Below, piece by piece: positions 1-13,187 of a DNA stretch of 64,000 bases (positions are counted from its first letter, which is position 1; every line of letters starts with the position of its first letter). The notes below the pieces were generated by a model. The model saw only the letters and a program-made list of their open reading frames with translations. It made no database searches and was not told the origin of the DNA. The translations under genes were made by a program, and so were the position numbers. Source of the DNA: Gammaproteobacteria bacterium (GTDB lineage: Bacteria; Pseudomonadota; Gammaproteobacteria; Ga0077554; Ga007554); NCBI GenBank assembly GCA_040183005.1, contig JAMPIW010000002.1:372001-436000 (forward strand), given 5' to 3'.

Positions 1-261
1 ATCCTTCCAGCCCAGCCCCATCACCACGCGATCCGGCTTCTTTTTGCAATACAGTGCCACGCCGCTATACCCTTTCTTTTCTGCATCATGAAAATAGGCG
101 TGGTAGCCGGGCGGGCGATAGGTTTCGGGAGGAAGCTGATGTTCTTGCGCTTTGGTCTCCTGTAGACACACAACGTCGGCGTTCTGCTTTAGCATCCACT
201 CAAAAAATCCCTTACTGGCGGCAGAGCGGATGCCGTTGGTGTTGAGTGCGATTATTTTCAT
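1..261 (-). CDS. xthA: Exodeoxyribonuclease III, N-terminal part (cut by window edge)
   Basis: The 87 codons present begin MKIIALNTNGIRSA and contain LQETK, the exonuclease III motif whose glutamate binds catalytic metal. The enzyme acts on abasic sites and as a 3'-5' exonuclease in base excision repair. The gene diverges from pyrE, the position that Pseudomonas gives to crc, an exonuclease III relative that has lost catalysis. Here the motif glutamate is kept (Pseudomonas Crc has LQDTR, from memory), so I call a true nuclease rather than Crc. The C-terminal two thirds lie outside the window, so the remaining catalytic residues cannot be checked. Confidence 0.9.
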   Translation of the reverse strand, partial: MKIIALNTNGIRSAASKGFFEWMLKQNADVVCLQETKAQEHQLPPETYRPPGYHAYFHDAEKKGYSGVALYCKKKPDRVVMGLGWKD

Positions 262-323
262 GTGTTTTCCATTATGCGACGAGGCCGGTACAATAGCCGA
301 AATTTAATCACGGGCAAACCTCC

Positions 324-977
324 ATGCAAAATTATCAGCGCGAATTCCTTGATTTTGTGATTACTACAGGTGTGCTGCGTTTTGGGGAGTTCACCCTGAA
401 ATCCGGGCGCATCAGCCCCTACTTTTTCAACAGCGGCCTGTTCAATACCGGCGGCAGCATCGCGCGATTGGGGCGCCATTATGCTGCCGCGCTGGAAAAT
501 GCAAATCTAAGCTATGACATGCTGTTTGGCCCGGCTTATAAGGGCATACCGCTGGCAGTAGCTACGTCGATCGCGCTCGCCGATCATCACCGGCGCGATA
601 TCCCTTATGCCTTCAACCGCAAGGAGGCCAAGGATCATGGCGAGGGCGGTACAACGGTGGGGGCGAAGCTGGAAGGCAAAGTAATGATTATCGACGATGT
701 GATCTCGGCGGGCACGTCGGTGCGTGAATCGATTGTAATCATCAAGGCGGCGGGGGCGGTTCCGGCGGGCGTTGTCATTGCGCTGGACAGACAAGAGCGC
801 GGCGTGGGCGCGTTATCTGCGATCCAGGAAGTAGAAGAGGCGCATGGGCTCAAGGTGGCAAGCATTGTCAATCTGGACAATTTGATTGAATACTTGTCGG
901 CACAGCCAGCGATGACGGATGCGCTGGAGAACATCCGCGCCTATCAGGCGCGATATGGGATACGCGGCTGCGCGTAG
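324..977 (+). CDS. pyrE: Orotate phosphoribosyltransferase
   Basis: This enzyme joins orotate to PRPP to make OMP, the fifth step of pyrimidine synthesis. The 217-residue protein has usual family length. The PRPP-binding motif [11 protein letters not shown] is at residues 122-132 and the flexible catalytic loop [13 protein letters not shown] at 97-109. It starts 62 bp from the divergent exonuclease III gene, so the two share a short promoter region. It is convergent with argB, with only 7 bp between the stop codons, and I see no hairpin there. Confidence 0.97.
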   Translation: MQNYQREFLDFVITTGVLRFGEFTLKSGRISPYFFNSGLFNTGGSIARLGRHYAAALENANLSYDMLFGPAYKGIPLAVATSIALADHHRRDIPYAFNRKEAKDHGEGGTTVGAKLEGKVMIIDDVISAGTSVRESIVIIKAAGAVPAGVVIALDRQERGVGALSAIQEVEEAHGLKVASIVNLDNLIEYLSAQPAMTDALENIRAYQARYGIRGCA

Positions 978-984
978 CGAGCCT

Positions 985-4411
<3,427 letters not shown>

Positions 4412-4463
4412 CAGCGATGATTAACGTTTAGAGTTTTCATGCTTCACTATTCTAAGGTAATGG

Positions 4464-4919
4464 CTAATGACGCCCCGAGTGACCAAATCCACCCTCGCCA
4501 CGCGCACTCTCCGCAAAGTCATCGACGATCTCGAAGGCGGCCTGCACTACGGGCACGAATACCATTTGCGCGATACGCTCTCCCGGCTCAATGCGAAAGG
4601 GCTGGCTGCCACGGTTCCAGCACGAGACGAACACCTGGCCCTGATAATCCGAGTCAATCAACCCCACCAGATTGCCCAGCACTATGCCGTGCTTGTGCCC
4701 TAAGCCGGAGCGTGGCAACAACACGGCGGCCAATGATGGATCATCAATATGGATCGCCAGCCCAGCCGGGATCAAATGGCTTTCGCCGGGATGTATCTCC
4801 AGCGCACTATCCAGACAGGCGCGTAGATCCATGCCCGCTGCACCGTGCGTGGCGTAATGCGGCAAAGGAAATTCATTGCCGATGCGCGGGTCGAGTATTT
4901 TAAGTTTTATCTTGTGCAT
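4464..4919 (-). CDS. dut: Deoxyuridine 5'-triphosphate nucleotidohydrolase
   Basis: Dut hydrolyses dUTP to dUMP and PPi, keeping uracil out of DNA and supplying thymidylate synthesis. The 151-residue protein carries the ordered trimeric dUTPase motifs: AAGMDLRA (1), [11 protein letters not shown] (2), GLIDSDYQG (3), GERIAQMVF (4) and the C-terminal GEGGFGHSG (5). It overlaps the 3' end of coaBC by 20 bp, so translation of the two is probably coupled. This coaBC-dut order is widespread in gammaproteobacteria. Confidence 0.97.
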   Translation of the reverse strand: MHKIKLKILDPRIGNEFPLPHYATHGAAGMDLRACLDSALEIHPGESHLIPAGLAIHIDDPSLAAVLLPRSGLGHKHGIVLGNLVGLIDSDYQGQVFVSCWNRGSQPFRIEPGERIAQMVFVPVVQAAFEIVDDFAESARGEGGFGHSGRH

Positions 4920-6186
4920 GATATCTCTCAGAGATTACAGAAATCAGATCGCGGGCCAGCTTATCCTTGGCGGCGTGTGGCAATGTCATGCTGCCATCCT
5001 GCTGATGGACAGGGTTGCTCGAATCCGAGGGCCGACGTGCAGGGATGCGCGAGTGCCGCGGGAGGCCGGATGCCGGGAGCGGCCAAAACAGCGTCAACGC
5101 GTTCTCATCGCTATCAAAGCCCATGCCCTGCCCCACCCAGTTGGCAGCAACCATATCCAGCCCCTTGGCGGCGAGCTTGGCGCGGGCATGCGTTTCCAGA
5201 TCCTCGGTCTCGGCGGCGAAACCCACCGTAAACGGCGCATTGGGCAATGCTGCGACGCTGGCGAGAATGTCAGGAGTACGCTCCAGCGCCAAGCTCACCT
5301 CAGACTGCGTTTTTTTAATCTTGTGTTGCGCCAACTGCTGTGGGCGATAATCGGCCACCGCCGCTGCGCCTATAAAGATATCGCAGTCGCGCATATTCGC
5401 CAGCACCGCCTCATACATTTGCCCGGCACTTTCCACATCAATGCGCGCTACACGCGGTGGCGCAGGCAGCGCCACCGGGCCGCTGATCAAGGTTACGGTA
5501 GCACCCGCCTCTGCGGCGGCGGCGGCAACGGCATAGCCCATCTTTCCCGAGCTGCGGTTACTGATGAAGCGCACCGGATCAATCGCCTCACGCGTCGGCC
5601 CGGCATTCACCACTACTTTGAGACCGCTCAATCTCCCGGTGGCGAACAGCCCTGCTGTCATTTCCACCAAGTGCTGTGGCTCCACCATGCGCCCCTCGCC
5701 TACCTCGCCGCACGCCTGCTCGCCAGCAGCGGGACCAAACAGCCGCACACCGCGGCGCTCAAGCAGCTGGCGATTGTCCTGCGTCGCTGGATTAGCCCAC
5801 ATCAGCCGGTTCATCGCGGGCGCAAGCGCGAGCGGCGCATCGCAGGCCAGGCACAGCGTGCTAAGCAGGTCGTCGGCCAGTCCATGCGCCAGCTTCGCCA
5901 TGAAATTCGCGCTTGCCGGCGCCACCAATATCGCATCCGCCCAGCGCGCCAACTCGATATGGCCCATCGCCGCTTCGGCCTGCGGATCAAGCAAATGCAG
6001 ACGCACCGGATTGCCGGACAACGCCTGCATGGTGAGCGGCGTGATGAACTCCGTCGCGGCGCGCGTCATCACTACCCGCACATCGGCCCCGGCATCGCGC
6101 AGGCGGCGCGTCAGATCAGCGCTCTTATAGGCTGCGATACCGCCCGTAACGCCAAGAAGAATGCGTTTATTTTCCAGTTGCTTCAT
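4900..6186 (-). CDS. coaBC: Bifunctional phosphopantothenoylcysteine decarboxylase / phosphopantothenate-cysteine ligase
   Basis: CoaBC makes 4'-phosphopantetheine for coenzyme A: the N-terminal flavin domain decarboxylates and the C-terminal domain ligates cysteine. Visible landmarks are [16 protein letters not shown] and PAMNRLMW in the CoaC half, and [20 protein letters not shown] opening the CoaB half. An odd stretch of about 25 residues (around residues 374-398, encoded at about 4990-5065) sits between [12 protein letters not shown] and the C-terminal KDKLAR. E. coli CoaBC has only a short linker there. It reads like a GC-rich repeat inserted in frame. The gene diverges from radC. Confidence 0.95.
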   Translation of the reverse strand: MKQLENKRILLGVTGGIAAYKSADLTRRLRDAGADVRVVMTRAATEFITPLTMQALSGNPVRLHLLDPQAEAAMGHIELARWADAILVAPASANFMAKLAHGLADDLLSTLCLACDAPLALAPAMNRLMWANPATQDNRQLLERRGVRLFGPAAGEQACGEVGEGRMVEPQHLVEMTAGLFATGRLSGLKVVVNAGPTREAIDPVRFISNRSSGKMGYAVAAAAAEAGATVTLISGPVALPAPPRVARIDVESAGQMYEAVLANMRDCDIFIGAAAVADYRPQQLAQHKIKKTQSEVSLALERTPDILASVAALPNAPFTVGFAAETEDLETHARAKLAAKGLDMVAANWVGQGMGFDSDENALTLFWPLPASGLPRHSRIPARRPSDSSNPVHQQDGSMTLPHAAKDKLARDLISVISERYHAQDKT

Positions 6187-6274
6187 GCCGGATGGTCGAA
6201 TCGGTAGAACATGATTCAGATTTTAACCTAAATTCCGATACTGTTTGTGACATTCCCACTTGAAAGAGCGCGCC

Positions 6275-6952
6275 ATGCCCATCACCGACTGGCCTGAACA
6301 CGAACGTCCCCGCGAAAAGCTGCTGCTGCGCGGCCCCGGCGCATTGTCCGACGCCGAACTGCTGGCGATTTTTTTGCGCACTGGCGTACCCGGCAAAAGC
6401 GCCGTCGATCTGGCCCGCGACCTGTTGAATGAATACGGCGGGCTGCGCTCCCTTCTTGAGGCCGATCAAAAACGGTTTTGTCGCGGTCACGGCCTGGGGC
6501 AGGCCAAATATGTTCAGCTTCAGGCCGTGCTGGAGATGAGCCGCCGCCATCTGAGCGAGACACTGGAGCGCGGCGATGCCCTGAGCAATCCCAATGACAC
6601 CCGCCGCTTCCTCACGGCGCGCCTGCGTGGCTACCCACACGAGGTGTTCGCCTGCCTGTTTCTCGATAACCGCCACCGGGTGATACGCTTCGACGAGATG
6701 TTCACCGGCACTATCGACGGCGCCAGCGTCCACCCACGCGAGGTGGTCAAGCGCGCGCTGGCGCACAACGCGGCGGCGGTGATCTTCGCCCACAACCACC
6801 CCTCCGGCATCGCCGAACCCAGCCGCGCCGACGAAACGCTGACACGGCGCCTAAAAGACGCCCTGGCACTGGTCGACATCCGCGTTCTCGATCATCTGAT
6901 TATCGGCGATGGCGAAGATGTGGTATCCTTTGCGGAACGTGGGTTGCTTTAA
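6275..6952 (+). CDS. radC: RadC family JAB-domain protein
   Basis: The 225-residue protein has an N-terminal UPF0758 region (PREKLL, then [12 protein letters not shown]) and a C-terminal JAMM/MPN fold with the metal motif HNHPSG followed by the conserved aspartate in SRAD. The cellular role of RadC is unsettled despite the old DNA-repair name. I start at the ATG at 6275 ([17 protein letters not shown]), preceded by AAAGAG. The frame can be extended five codons to a TTG at 6260, but the family normally begins at this ATG. It diverges from coaBC and precedes rpmB. Confidence 0.93.
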   Translation: MPITDWPEHERPREKLLLRGPGALSDAELLAIFLRTGVPGKSAVDLARDLLNEYGGLRSLLEADQKRFCRGHGLGQAKYVQLQAVLEMSRRHLSETLERGDALSNPNDTRRFLTARLRGYPHEVFACLFLDNRHRVIRFDEMFTGTIDGASVHPREVVKRALAHNAAAVIFAHNHPSGIAEPSRADETLTRRLKDALALVDIRVLDHLIIGDGEDVVSFAERGLL

Positions 6953-6981
6953 AACCTAAATGTAAGTGAAACAGGTTTTCC

Positions 6982-7010
6982 TTGCGCATCACACCCGAAT
7001 TTGTTATAAA
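6982..7010 (+). promoter_or_regulatory. Sigma-70-type promoter for rpmB-rpmG
   Basis: A -35 hexamer TTGCGC (6982-6987) and a -10 hexamer TATAAA (7005-7010) are separated by exactly 17 bp. They lie 60 bp before the rpmB start, in the gap after radC. The match is by eye only. Confidence 0.55.
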
Positions 7011-7070
7011 TTATGGTTTCGCCCCGGCCTAATGGCCGACAGCACCGAATTCGTCGTTTGGAGATTTAGC

Positions 7071-7307
7071 ATGTCCAGAGTATGTCAAGTCACGGGTAAA
7101 CGCCCGATAACCGGAAACAATGTTTCCCACGCCAATAACAGAACACGGCGCCGTTTTCTGCCGAATCTGCACGTCCATCGCTTTTGGGTAGAGAGCCAGA
7201 AGCGCTGGGTGCGCCTGCGCCTTTCCACACAGGGCATGCGCATGATTGATAAGGTTGGCATAGACGCCGTACTGGCCGAAATGCGCAGCCGTGGCGAAAA
7301 GGCATAA
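7071..7307 (+). CDS. rpmB: 50S ribosomal protein L28
   Basis: The 78-residue basic protein beginning [20 protein letters not shown] is L28 at full length. The ATG at 7071 follows a GGAG box at 7060-7063. The frame is open further upstream to 6966, but that extension crosses the predicted promoter and is not L28-like. rpmG follows after 13 bp, the usual rpmB-rpmG pair. Confidence 0.97.
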   Translation: MSRVCQVTGKRPITGNNVSHANNRTRRRFLPNLHVHRFWVESQKRWVRLRLSTQGMRMIDKVGIDAVLAEMRSRGEKA

Positions 7308-7320
7308 GGGGAACTAAACC

Positions 7321-7476
7321 ATGCGTGAAAAAATCAAACTCGTATCCAGCGCCGGCACCGGCCATTTCTACACCACCATGAAGAACAAGCGCAACACCCC
7401 AGACAAACTCGAAATGAAGAAGTTTGATCCCGTGGTGCGCAAGCACGTTGCCTACAAAGAAGCCAAGATCAAGTAA
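7321..7476 (+). CDS. rpmG: 50S ribosomal protein L33
   Basis: A 51-codon gene beginning [19 protein letters not shown] and ending YKEAKIK, the normal size and sequence of L33. The zinc-binding cysteines of the C+ form are absent, so this is the zinc-free type. AAGGGGA lies just before the ATG. It follows rpmB by 13 bp and is followed by a clear terminator. Confidence 0.96.
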   Translation: MREKIKLVSSAGTGHFYTTMKNKRNTPDKLEMKKFDPVVRKHVAYKEAKIK

Positions 7477-7498
7477 TCCTGGCACTTTTAGCCTATTT

Positions 7499-7541
7499 GG
7501 CGTGACTTTCGGGTTCCCCGGAGGTCGCGCCACTAATTTTT
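7499..7541 (+). terminator. Rho-independent terminator of rpmB-rpmG
   Basis: The outer stem GGCGTGAC (7499-7506) pairs with GTCGCGCC (7524-7531) with one G-T pair. Inside it CGGG pairs with CCCG. A run of five T follows at 7537-7541. It starts 22 bp after the rpmG stop. Confidence 0.8.
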
Positions 7542-7637
7542 CCTCCCGCCACCCTTAAATCCCAGTACTGCATGGTCTATTCAATGCGGCCTTGCTTGCC
7601 TTATGGTTTTACTCAGTCCTCCGTAATCAAAAATAAT

Positions 7638-7802
7638 CCTAAAAACCGCTTTTTGTCCACGAAAAACACGAAATTCACGAAATAAAACAAAAACATGGAT
7701 TGCTTCAGCAATTCACCGGATGGGTGGCAAGTAGAATCGCGATATGTATTTGAATATTTTCGTGTTTTTTTGTGACTTTCGTGGATGGCTGAGTTTTTTA
7801 GG
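7638..7802. repeat. MITE-like palindromic element, CCTAAAAA family, copy 1
   Basis: A 165-bp non-coding element begins CCTAAAAA (7638-7645) and ends with its complement TTTTTAGG (7795-7802). Subterminal arms 7655-7683 and 7757-7785 are imperfect inverted repeats built on CCACGAAAAACACGAA. The bases TAAT precede it (7634-7637) and also follow it (7804-7807), a possible 4-5 bp target duplication. A second element with the same ends and nearly the same length is at 11183. Motifs of the CCACGAA type are familiar intergenic repeats in environmental proteobacteria. Confidence 0.6.
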
Positions 7803-7820
7803 CTAATCCATTAGCCCGCC

Positions 7821-7840
7821 ATTCCCGCCTGCGCGGGAAT
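7821..7840. repeat. Short perfect hairpin repeat (ATTCCCGC type)
   Basis: ATTCCCGC, a four-base loop and GCGGGAAT form a perfect 8-bp stem. This is the common dispersed intergenic palindrome family in which cattcccgcgcaggcgggaa-type hairpins occur. It lies 49 bp downstream of argH on the minus strand. Apart from this hairpin and copy 1 of the CCTAAAAA element I see nothing else in the 413-bp gap between rpmG and argH. Confidence 0.6.
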
Positions 7841-7889
7841 GACGCAGCTTTGCGCTAACGGACTATTTGGACTCAAGATAATCTTACCG

Positions 7890-9278
7890 CTACAAGCGCG
7901 CCCTTCCCCGCTTTACCGCTGCCCGCACCTGATCCGGCGCAGTACCGCCCAGGTGGTTGCGTGACGCCACTGAGCCTTCCAGTGTCAACACATCAAACAC
8001 ATCCTGTTCGATGGCTGTAGAAAACTGGCGCAGTTCATCGAGCGTCATTTGCGCGAGGTCCTTGCCTGTCTCGATACCGCGACGCACCGCCTTGCCGACA
8101 ATCTCGTGGGCATCGCGGAACGCCACGCCGCGTCGCACCAGATAATCCGCCAGATCGGTTGCGGTGGAAAAACCGCTCCGCGCGGCATGGGCCATATTGT
8201 CACGCTTGATCTGCACGGCGGGAATCATGTCCGCATAGACCTTGAGCGAGCCACGCACGGTGTCGATGGTGTCGAACAGCGGTTCCTTGTCTTCCTGATT
8301 GTCTTTGTTGTAGGCCAGTGGCTGGCTCTTCATGATAGTAAGCAAAGCGATCAGATTGCCGTTGACGCGCCCGACCTTGCCGCGCACCAGCTCGGGCACG
8401 TCGGGATTTTTTTTCTGCGGCATGATGGACGAACCCGTGCAGAAGCGATCAGGAAGATCGACGAAATCAAACTGCGTGGATGACCACAGGATCAGCTCCT
8501 CGGAGCAGCGCGACAGGTGCGTCATGATCAGCGCGGCGGCGGCGGTGAATTCGATGGCGAAGTCGCGGTCGCTGACGGCGTCGAGGGAGTTTTCAGCCGG
8601 CGCGTCGAAGCCTAGTAACTGGGCGGCGTAGGCACGGTCGATGGGATAGCTGGTGCCCGCCAGCGCCGCCGCTCCCAAGGGCATGATGTTGACGCGCTTG
8701 CGGCAATCCTGCATGCGCGCGCGGTCGCGGCTGAACATCTCGAACCATGCCATCATGTGATGGCCGAAGGTGACGGGCTGGGCCACTTGGAGATGGGTAA
8801 ATCCGGGCATTATGGTGTCTGCCTCGCGTTCGGCCACATCAAGCAGCGCGGCTTGCAAGCGCGTCAGCTCGGCCATGATGGCGTCGATCTCATCACGCAG
8901 ATAAAGGCGGATGTCGGTGGCAACCTGGTCGTTGCGCGAGCGGCCGGTATGCAATTTCTTGCCGGCAATGCCGATGCGCTCGGTGAGGCGCGCCTCGATA
9001 TTCATATGCACGTCTTCCAGCGCCACCGACCATGTGAAGTCGCCGTGCTCGATGTCGTGCAAGATGCCCTGCAAACCATCGACGATAGCCTCGCATTCCG
9101 CCGTGCTCAACACCCCCACACGCGTCAACATGCGCGCATGGGCGATGGAGCCTGCGATGTCGTGCCGGTAGAGCCGTTTGTCGAATAACACGGAGGCGGT
9201 GAACGCCTCGACGAAGGCATCCGTCGCCTCAGTAAAACGCCCCGCCCAGGGTTTGTCGATACTTTTGTCGCTAGCCAC
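7890..9278 (-). CDS. argH: Argininosuccinate lyase
   Basis: ArgH cleaves argininosuccinate to arginine and fumarate, the last step of arginine synthesis. The 462-residue length is standard. The fumarase/aspartase-superfamily signature [12 protein letters not shown] is present (about residue 280), as is the [12 protein letters not shown] region of the lyase. The N-terminus [15 protein letters not shown] is typical. It is divergent from the algZ-type kinase gene, the same neighbourhood as argH-algZ-algR-hemC in Pseudomonas. Confidence 0.98.
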   Translation of the reverse strand: MASDKSIDKPWAGRFTEATDAFVEAFTASVLFDKRLYRHDIAGSIAHARMLTRVGVLSTAECEAIVDGLQGILHDIEHGDFTWSVALEDVHMNIEARLTERIGIAGKKLHTGRSRNDQVATDIRLYLRDEIDAIMAELTRLQAALLDVAEREADTIMPGFTHLQVAQPVTFGHHMMAWFEMFSRDRARMQDCRKRVNIMPLGAAALAGTSYPIDRAYAAQLLGFDAPAENSLDAVSDRDFAIEFTAAAALIMTHLSRCSEELILWSSTQFDFVDLPDRFCTGSSIMPQKKNPDVPELVRGKVGRVNGNLIALLTIMKSQPLAYNKDNQEDKEPLFDTIDTVRGSLKVYADMIPAVQIKRDNMAHAARSGFSTATDLADYLVRRGVAFRDAHEIVGKAVRRGIETGKDLAQMTLDELRQFSTAIEQDVFDVLTLEGSVASRNHLGGTAPDQVRAAVKRGRARL

Positions 9279-9388
9279 GCTTTTATCCTGTTACGAAAAT
9301 AATGTGGTGGAAAGTATAGCAATTTTCCGGGTCAGGAATCCGCCGGAAATAGCCGATATAGACAGGACAGCCTCCATTTCATGACACC

Positions 9389-10450
9389 ATGGCAAAATCT
9401 CCCACACCCACCGCGAATGCCACCACCAGCGGCACACTATTTCTGCCGGATTTTTGCAATATCCGCATGGTGTTTGCGATTGTGATTATCGCGGAGCTGC
9501 TGGCCTTTCTGATCGTGCTGGCAAGCTCACCCAGTCATCAGGTATGGGATAATTTGAGCCTGACCTCGCTGTTTATCCAGTGGGTGGCACTGGCCAGTAC
9601 TGCGGTGTTGTGCCTGGGCCGCCCTTGGCTCGCCACTTTGGACAACCGGGTCGCCGCACTTTTCAGTTACCTGTTGCCGGTCATTATTACTGCACTGGTG
9701 AGTGGCGCCACTGACTGGATAGCCTATGCGCAAATGGGCGCGGGCGCCGAGCAACACGCAGGATTTGCTATCCGCAACGTCACCATCAGCGCCATTGTCA
9801 GCGCCGTGGTGATGCGCTATTTCTATGTGCAGCATCAGTTGAAACAGAATATTCAGGCCGAATCGAGGGCGCGCATTCAGGCGCTACAGGCGCGCATCCG
9901 TCCGCATTTTTTGTTCAACAGCATGAACACCATTGCCAGCCTGACGCGCAGTCAGCCGGCTCTGGCAGAGGAAGCCGTAATGGATCTGGCCGATCTGTTC
10001 CGCGTCAGTCTGTCCGACGCCCATGAGCTCATCACGTTCCAGGCGGAACTGGAGCTGTCGCAGCGCTATCTGCACATCGAAAAGTTGCGTTTGGGTGAGC
10101 GGTTGATCGTTGCATGGGATTTACACGGGATCTTTGACGGTGCGCTGCTCCCGGCGCTCACCCTCCAGCCGTTGCTGGAGAACGCGATCTACCATGGCAT
10201 AGAACCGCTGCCGGAAGGAGGGGTGATTCACATCAACGGGCAGCAAACGCTGGGGCTGATTCACATCACCATCAGCAATCCCGTGTCAACGCAGAGCATC
10301 ACCGCACGGCGCGGCGGCCACCACATGGCGCTGGACAACATACGCCAGCGGCTGACGGCCCATTACGGGTCACAGGGCGAGCTCACAACGGAACGCACCG
10401 AGGACTATTACCGTATCCGGCTCACTTTTCCGGTAGGGCACGCCTCATGA
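9389..10450 (+). CDS. algZ: AlgZ/LytS-type membrane sensor histidine kinase
   Basis: Four hydrophobic segments lie in residues 27-146, followed by a HisKA_7TM/LytS-type kinase domain (PF06580 family) with phospho-accepting His173 in RPHFLFNSMNTI. An ATP-binding region follows, including LLENAIYHG. The 353-residue protein lacks a standard HisKA dimerisation helix, as in AlgZ/FimS. Its stop overlaps the start of the next gene by 4 bp (ATGA), so sensor and regulator are translationally coupled. In Pseudomonas this pair controls alginate, type IV pili and virulence. Here the symbol rests on synteny and domain type, so the target genes are unknown. Confidence 0.85.
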   Translation: MAKSPTPTANATTSGTLFLPDFCNIRMVFAIVIIAELLAFLIVLASSPSHQVWDNLSLTSLFIQWVALASTAVLCLGRPWLATLDNRVAALFSYLLPVIITALVSGATDWIAYAQMGAGAEQHAGFAIRNVTISAIVSAVVMRYFYVQHQLKQNIQAESRARIQALQARIRPHFLFNSMNTIASLTRSQPALAEEAVMDLADLFRVSLSDAHELITFQAELELSQRYLHIEKLRLGERLIVAWDLHGIFDGALLPALTLQPLLENAIYHGIEPLPEGGVIHINGQQTLGLIHITISNPVSTQSITARRGGHHMALDNIRQRLTAHYGSQGELTTERTEDYYRIRLTFPVGHAS

Positions 10451-11181
10451 GGATACTGATTGTGGACGACGAGGCACTGGCACGGGCGCGCCTGCGCTCA
10501 CTCACTGAGGAAATGGAGGGTGTTGATGTGGCCGGCGAGGCAGCTAATGGCAAACAAGCGCTGTTTGCGGCCAGCGAACTGGCACCAGACGTCATACTGC
10601 TCGACATCCGCATGCCAGTCATGGACGGCCTGGAAGCGGCCCAGCACCTTGCAACCCTGGAAAACCCACCCGCCGTGATCTTCACTACCGCCTACGGCGA
10701 CCACGCCCTGGCCGCCTTCGAGGCGCACGCCGTCGACTACCTGCTCAAACCCATCCGCAAGGAGCGCTTGCGGCAAGCCCTGGACAAGGCAAGCAAGCTC
10801 AACCGCGCCCAGCCCCATGCCGTAACACGCAATGAAAACGTCGATATGCACGCCCGCACCCACATTAGTTCACATTCGGCAGGTAGGATTCAACTGGTGG
10901 CGGTGGCGGATATCCTCTACTTCCAGGCCGATCATAAGTATGTCACGGTGCGCCATACTGCCGGCGAAGTACTGATAGAGGCGTCACTCAAATCACTGGA
11001 AGAGGAGTTCGCCGGGCACTTCACCCGCATCCATCGCAATGCCTTGGTAGCCAACGCGCATCTCATCGGCATGGCAAAAAATAAGGGAGGGCATTATGAG
11101 GTTACGCTGCGCGGCAGCGACGACCGGCTGGAGGTCAGCCGTAGCCATTTGCCGCTGGTCAAAAAGAGGTTGAAAGTGTGA
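10447..11181 (+). CDS. algR: LytTR-family response regulator, AlgR type
   Basis: The 244-residue protein has a receiver domain with acidic residues in VDDEA and the phosphorylatable Asp53 in LLDIRMP, and a C-terminal LytTR DNA-binding domain from about residue 140 (with VADILYFQADHKYVTV). It is the partner of the overlapping AlgZ-type kinase. The position between argH and hemC is the same as that of Pseudomonas algR. Signal and regulon cannot be read from the window. Confidence 0.88.
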   Translation: MRILIVDDEALARARLRSLTEEMEGVDVAGEAANGKQALFAASELAPDVILLDIRMPVMDGLEAAQHLATLENPPAVIFTTAYGDHALAAFEAHAVDYLLKPIRKERLRQALDKASKLNRAQPHAVTRNENVDMHARTHISSHSAGRIQLVAVADILYFQADHKYVTVRHTAGEVLIEASLKSLEEEFAGHFTRIHRNALVANAHLIGMAKNKGGHYEVTLRGSDDRLEVSRSHLPLVKKRLKV

Positions 11182-11182
11182 A

Positions 11183-11348
11183 CCTAAAAAAAGCTATTGA
11201 ACCGCAGAGAACACAGAGGGCGCAAAGAAATTCAGGGGGGCTAGCATAACAAGCGCACCCACCCAACGGGCAACTCGGAACACCTTGTCAAGATATTGTT
11301 TTTCCTCTGCATTCTCTGCGCGCTCTGCGGTGAATCGCCGTTTTTAGG
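11183..11348. repeat. MITE-like palindromic element, CCTAAAAA family, copy 2
   Basis: A 166-bp element begins CCTAAAAA (11183-11190) and ends TTTTTAGG (11341-11348). The arms are related inverted repeats built on ACCGCAGAGA and CAGAGG units (11200-11220 against 11303-11332). The bases GTGAA stand immediately on both sides (11178-11182 and 11349-11353), a 5-bp target duplication. It has the same ends and length as the element at 7638 but a different interior. It occupies most of the algR-hemC gap. Confidence 0.65.
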
Positions 11349-11448
11349 GTGAACCTGTGAATTTGCGGTTACAGACGGTATCATTAGTCGAAAGCAGGAG
11401 CGGGATTGCTCGCCCCTGCAACCCAAAACATCAAAACCTGGTTCGCAC

Positions 11449-12396
11449 ATGCCCACAAATATAGTCCGTATCGCCACCCGCAAAAGCCCACTCGCCCTGT
11501 GGCAGGCCGAATATGTCCGCGACAGACTGCTGGAGGCCCATCCTGGGCTTCAGGTGGAGCTGTTAAAGATGACCACCCAAGGCGACAAGATCCTCGACAG
11601 CCCGCTGGCCAAGATCGGCGGCAAAGGGCTGTTCGTCAAAGAGCTGGAGCAGGGCATACTGGAGGGACGCGCCGATATCGCCGTTCATTCAATGAAAGAC
11701 GTGCCTGCGGAATTTCCGCCCGGCCTGCACCTGGCGGTAGTATGTGAACGCGAAGACGCGCGCGATGCCTTTGTCTCGAACACCTACGCCAGCCTGAATG
11801 ACCTGCCGCAGGGCGCGCGGGTGGGCACATCCAGTCTGCGCCGCCAGTGCCAACTGAATGAGAAGCGACCCGATCTTGCTATCCTCACACTACGCGGCAA
11901 TGTCAACACACGTCTTGCGAAACTTGACGCAGGCGAATACGACGCCATCATCCTCGCCAGCGCCGGGCTGTTGCGCCTGGGTATGGCGGAACGCATCACG
12001 GAATATCTGGACACTCGGATCTCCCTACCCGCTGTGGGACAAGGTGCGGTGGGCATCGAATGCCGCGAGGATGACAAACGCATCCACGCCCTGCTCGCAC
12101 CATTAAATGACGCGCCCACCCATATCCGCGTCACGGCGGAACGCGCCATGAACCGACGCCTGGAGGGAGGTTGTCAGGTGCCCATCGCCGGATACGCTGT
12201 GCTCGATGGCGGCAATCTCACCCTGCGCGGCCTGGTGGGCCGCCCTGATGGCAGCGAGGTGGTGCGGGGTGAAATCAACGGGCCACAGCAGGAGGCGGAG
12301 CAACTTGGCACAGCACTTGCTGATGATTTACTGAAGCGTGGCGCCGCCGCGATCTTGAAAGATGTCTACCAGGACGGCCTTCCCACTCCACCATGA
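11449..12396 (+). CDS. hemC: Porphobilinogen deaminase (hydroxymethylbilane synthase)
   Basis: HemC polymerises four porphobilinogen units into hydroxymethylbilane. The 315-residue protein has KDVP at residues 83-86 and [13 protein letters not shown] with Cys242, the attachment point of the dipyrromethane cofactor. hemD overlaps its stop by 4 bp. It is the first gene of hemC-hemD-hemX-hemY, four genes joined by ATGA-type overlaps. Confidence 0.98.
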   Translation: MPTNIVRIATRKSPLALWQAEYVRDRLLEAHPGLQVELLKMTTQGDKILDSPLAKIGGKGLFVKELEQGILEGRADIAVHSMKDVPAEFPPGLHLAVVCEREDARDAFVSNTYASLNDLPQGARVGTSSLRRQCQLNEKRPDLAILTLRGNVNTRLAKLDAGEYDAIILASAGLLRLGMAERITEYLDTRISLPAVGQGAVGIECREDDKRIHALLAPLNDAPTHIRVTAERAMNRRLEGGCQVPIAGYAVLDGGNLTLRGLVGRPDGSEVVRGEINGPQQEAEQLGTALADDLLKRGAAAILKDVYQDGLPTPP

Positions 12397-13187
12397 CCCG
12401 GAATCCCGCAATGGAAGGCAAAACCGTATTAGTTACACGCCCGGCCCATCAGTCACAGCGCTTGTGCGAGCTGATTGAGGCCGAGGGCGGGCGCGTGGTG
12501 CTGCTTCCCACGATTGAAATCCTCGATCCGCAGGACATTAACGCGGCGCGGAAAGTTATCGACCGTCTCGATGAATTCGACATCGCCATTTTCATCAGCA
12601 CCAATGCCGTGAGCAAGACGATGGAGCTGTTGTCGCCACGCCACGACTGGCCGCCGCGCCTGAAGGTGGCCGCGGTGGGTGCGCGCACTGCCGAGGAGTT
12701 GGAGCGCCGCAGTAGGCCTGTCGATATCCGCCCCCACCAACAGTTCAATAGCGAGGCGTTACTCGCCCTGAACATGATGCGTGATGTCGCATCCAAAAGG
12801 ATAGTGATCTTCCGCGGCGAAGGTGGCCGCGAACTGCTGGGTGACACACTCAGAGAGCGCGGCGCGCATGTGGAGTACGCGGAAGTCTACCGGCGTGGCA
12901 AACCCGCGGCGGACTTCAGCAGCGTGATGGATGCCGGAATTGATGTCATCATCGTAACCAGCAACGAGAGCCTGCGTAACTTATGGGAAATAGCGGGCGA
13001 AACAGGCAGGGAATGGCTGCTGTATATACCCTTGGTGGTAATCAGCAAGCGCACGGCGGACTTGGCGGGCGAACTTGGTTTTGTCTGTCAGCCACTGATA
13101 GCAAGTGAGGCCAGCGATGCGGGACTGGTGACTGCCATCAAGGACTGGTGCAATAACGAATACGTTTCATCTGTGAACATGACATGA
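12393..13187 (+). CDS. hemD: Uroporphyrinogen-III synthase
   Basis: HemD closes hydroxymethylbilane with inversion of ring D to give uroporphyrinogen III, the branch point to haem, sirohaem and cobalamin. The 264-residue sequence has the weakly conserved family features [11 protein letters not shown] near the N-terminus, FISTNAV and VIVTSNESL. Position directly after hemC supports the call. It overlaps hemC and hemX by 4 bp at each end. Confidence 0.93.
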   Translation: MTRNPAMEGKTVLVTRPAHQSQRLCELIEAEGGRVVLLPTIEILDPQDINAARKVIDRLDEFDIAIFISTNAVSKTMELLSPRHDWPPRLKVAAVGARTAEELERRSRPVDIRPHQQFNSEALLALNMMRDVASKRIVIFRGEGGRELLGDTLRERGAHVEYAEVYRRGKPAADFSSVMDAGIDVIIVTSNESLRNLWEIAGETGREWLLYIPLVVISKRTADLAGELGFVCQPLIASEASDAGLVTAIKDWCNNEYVSSVNMT

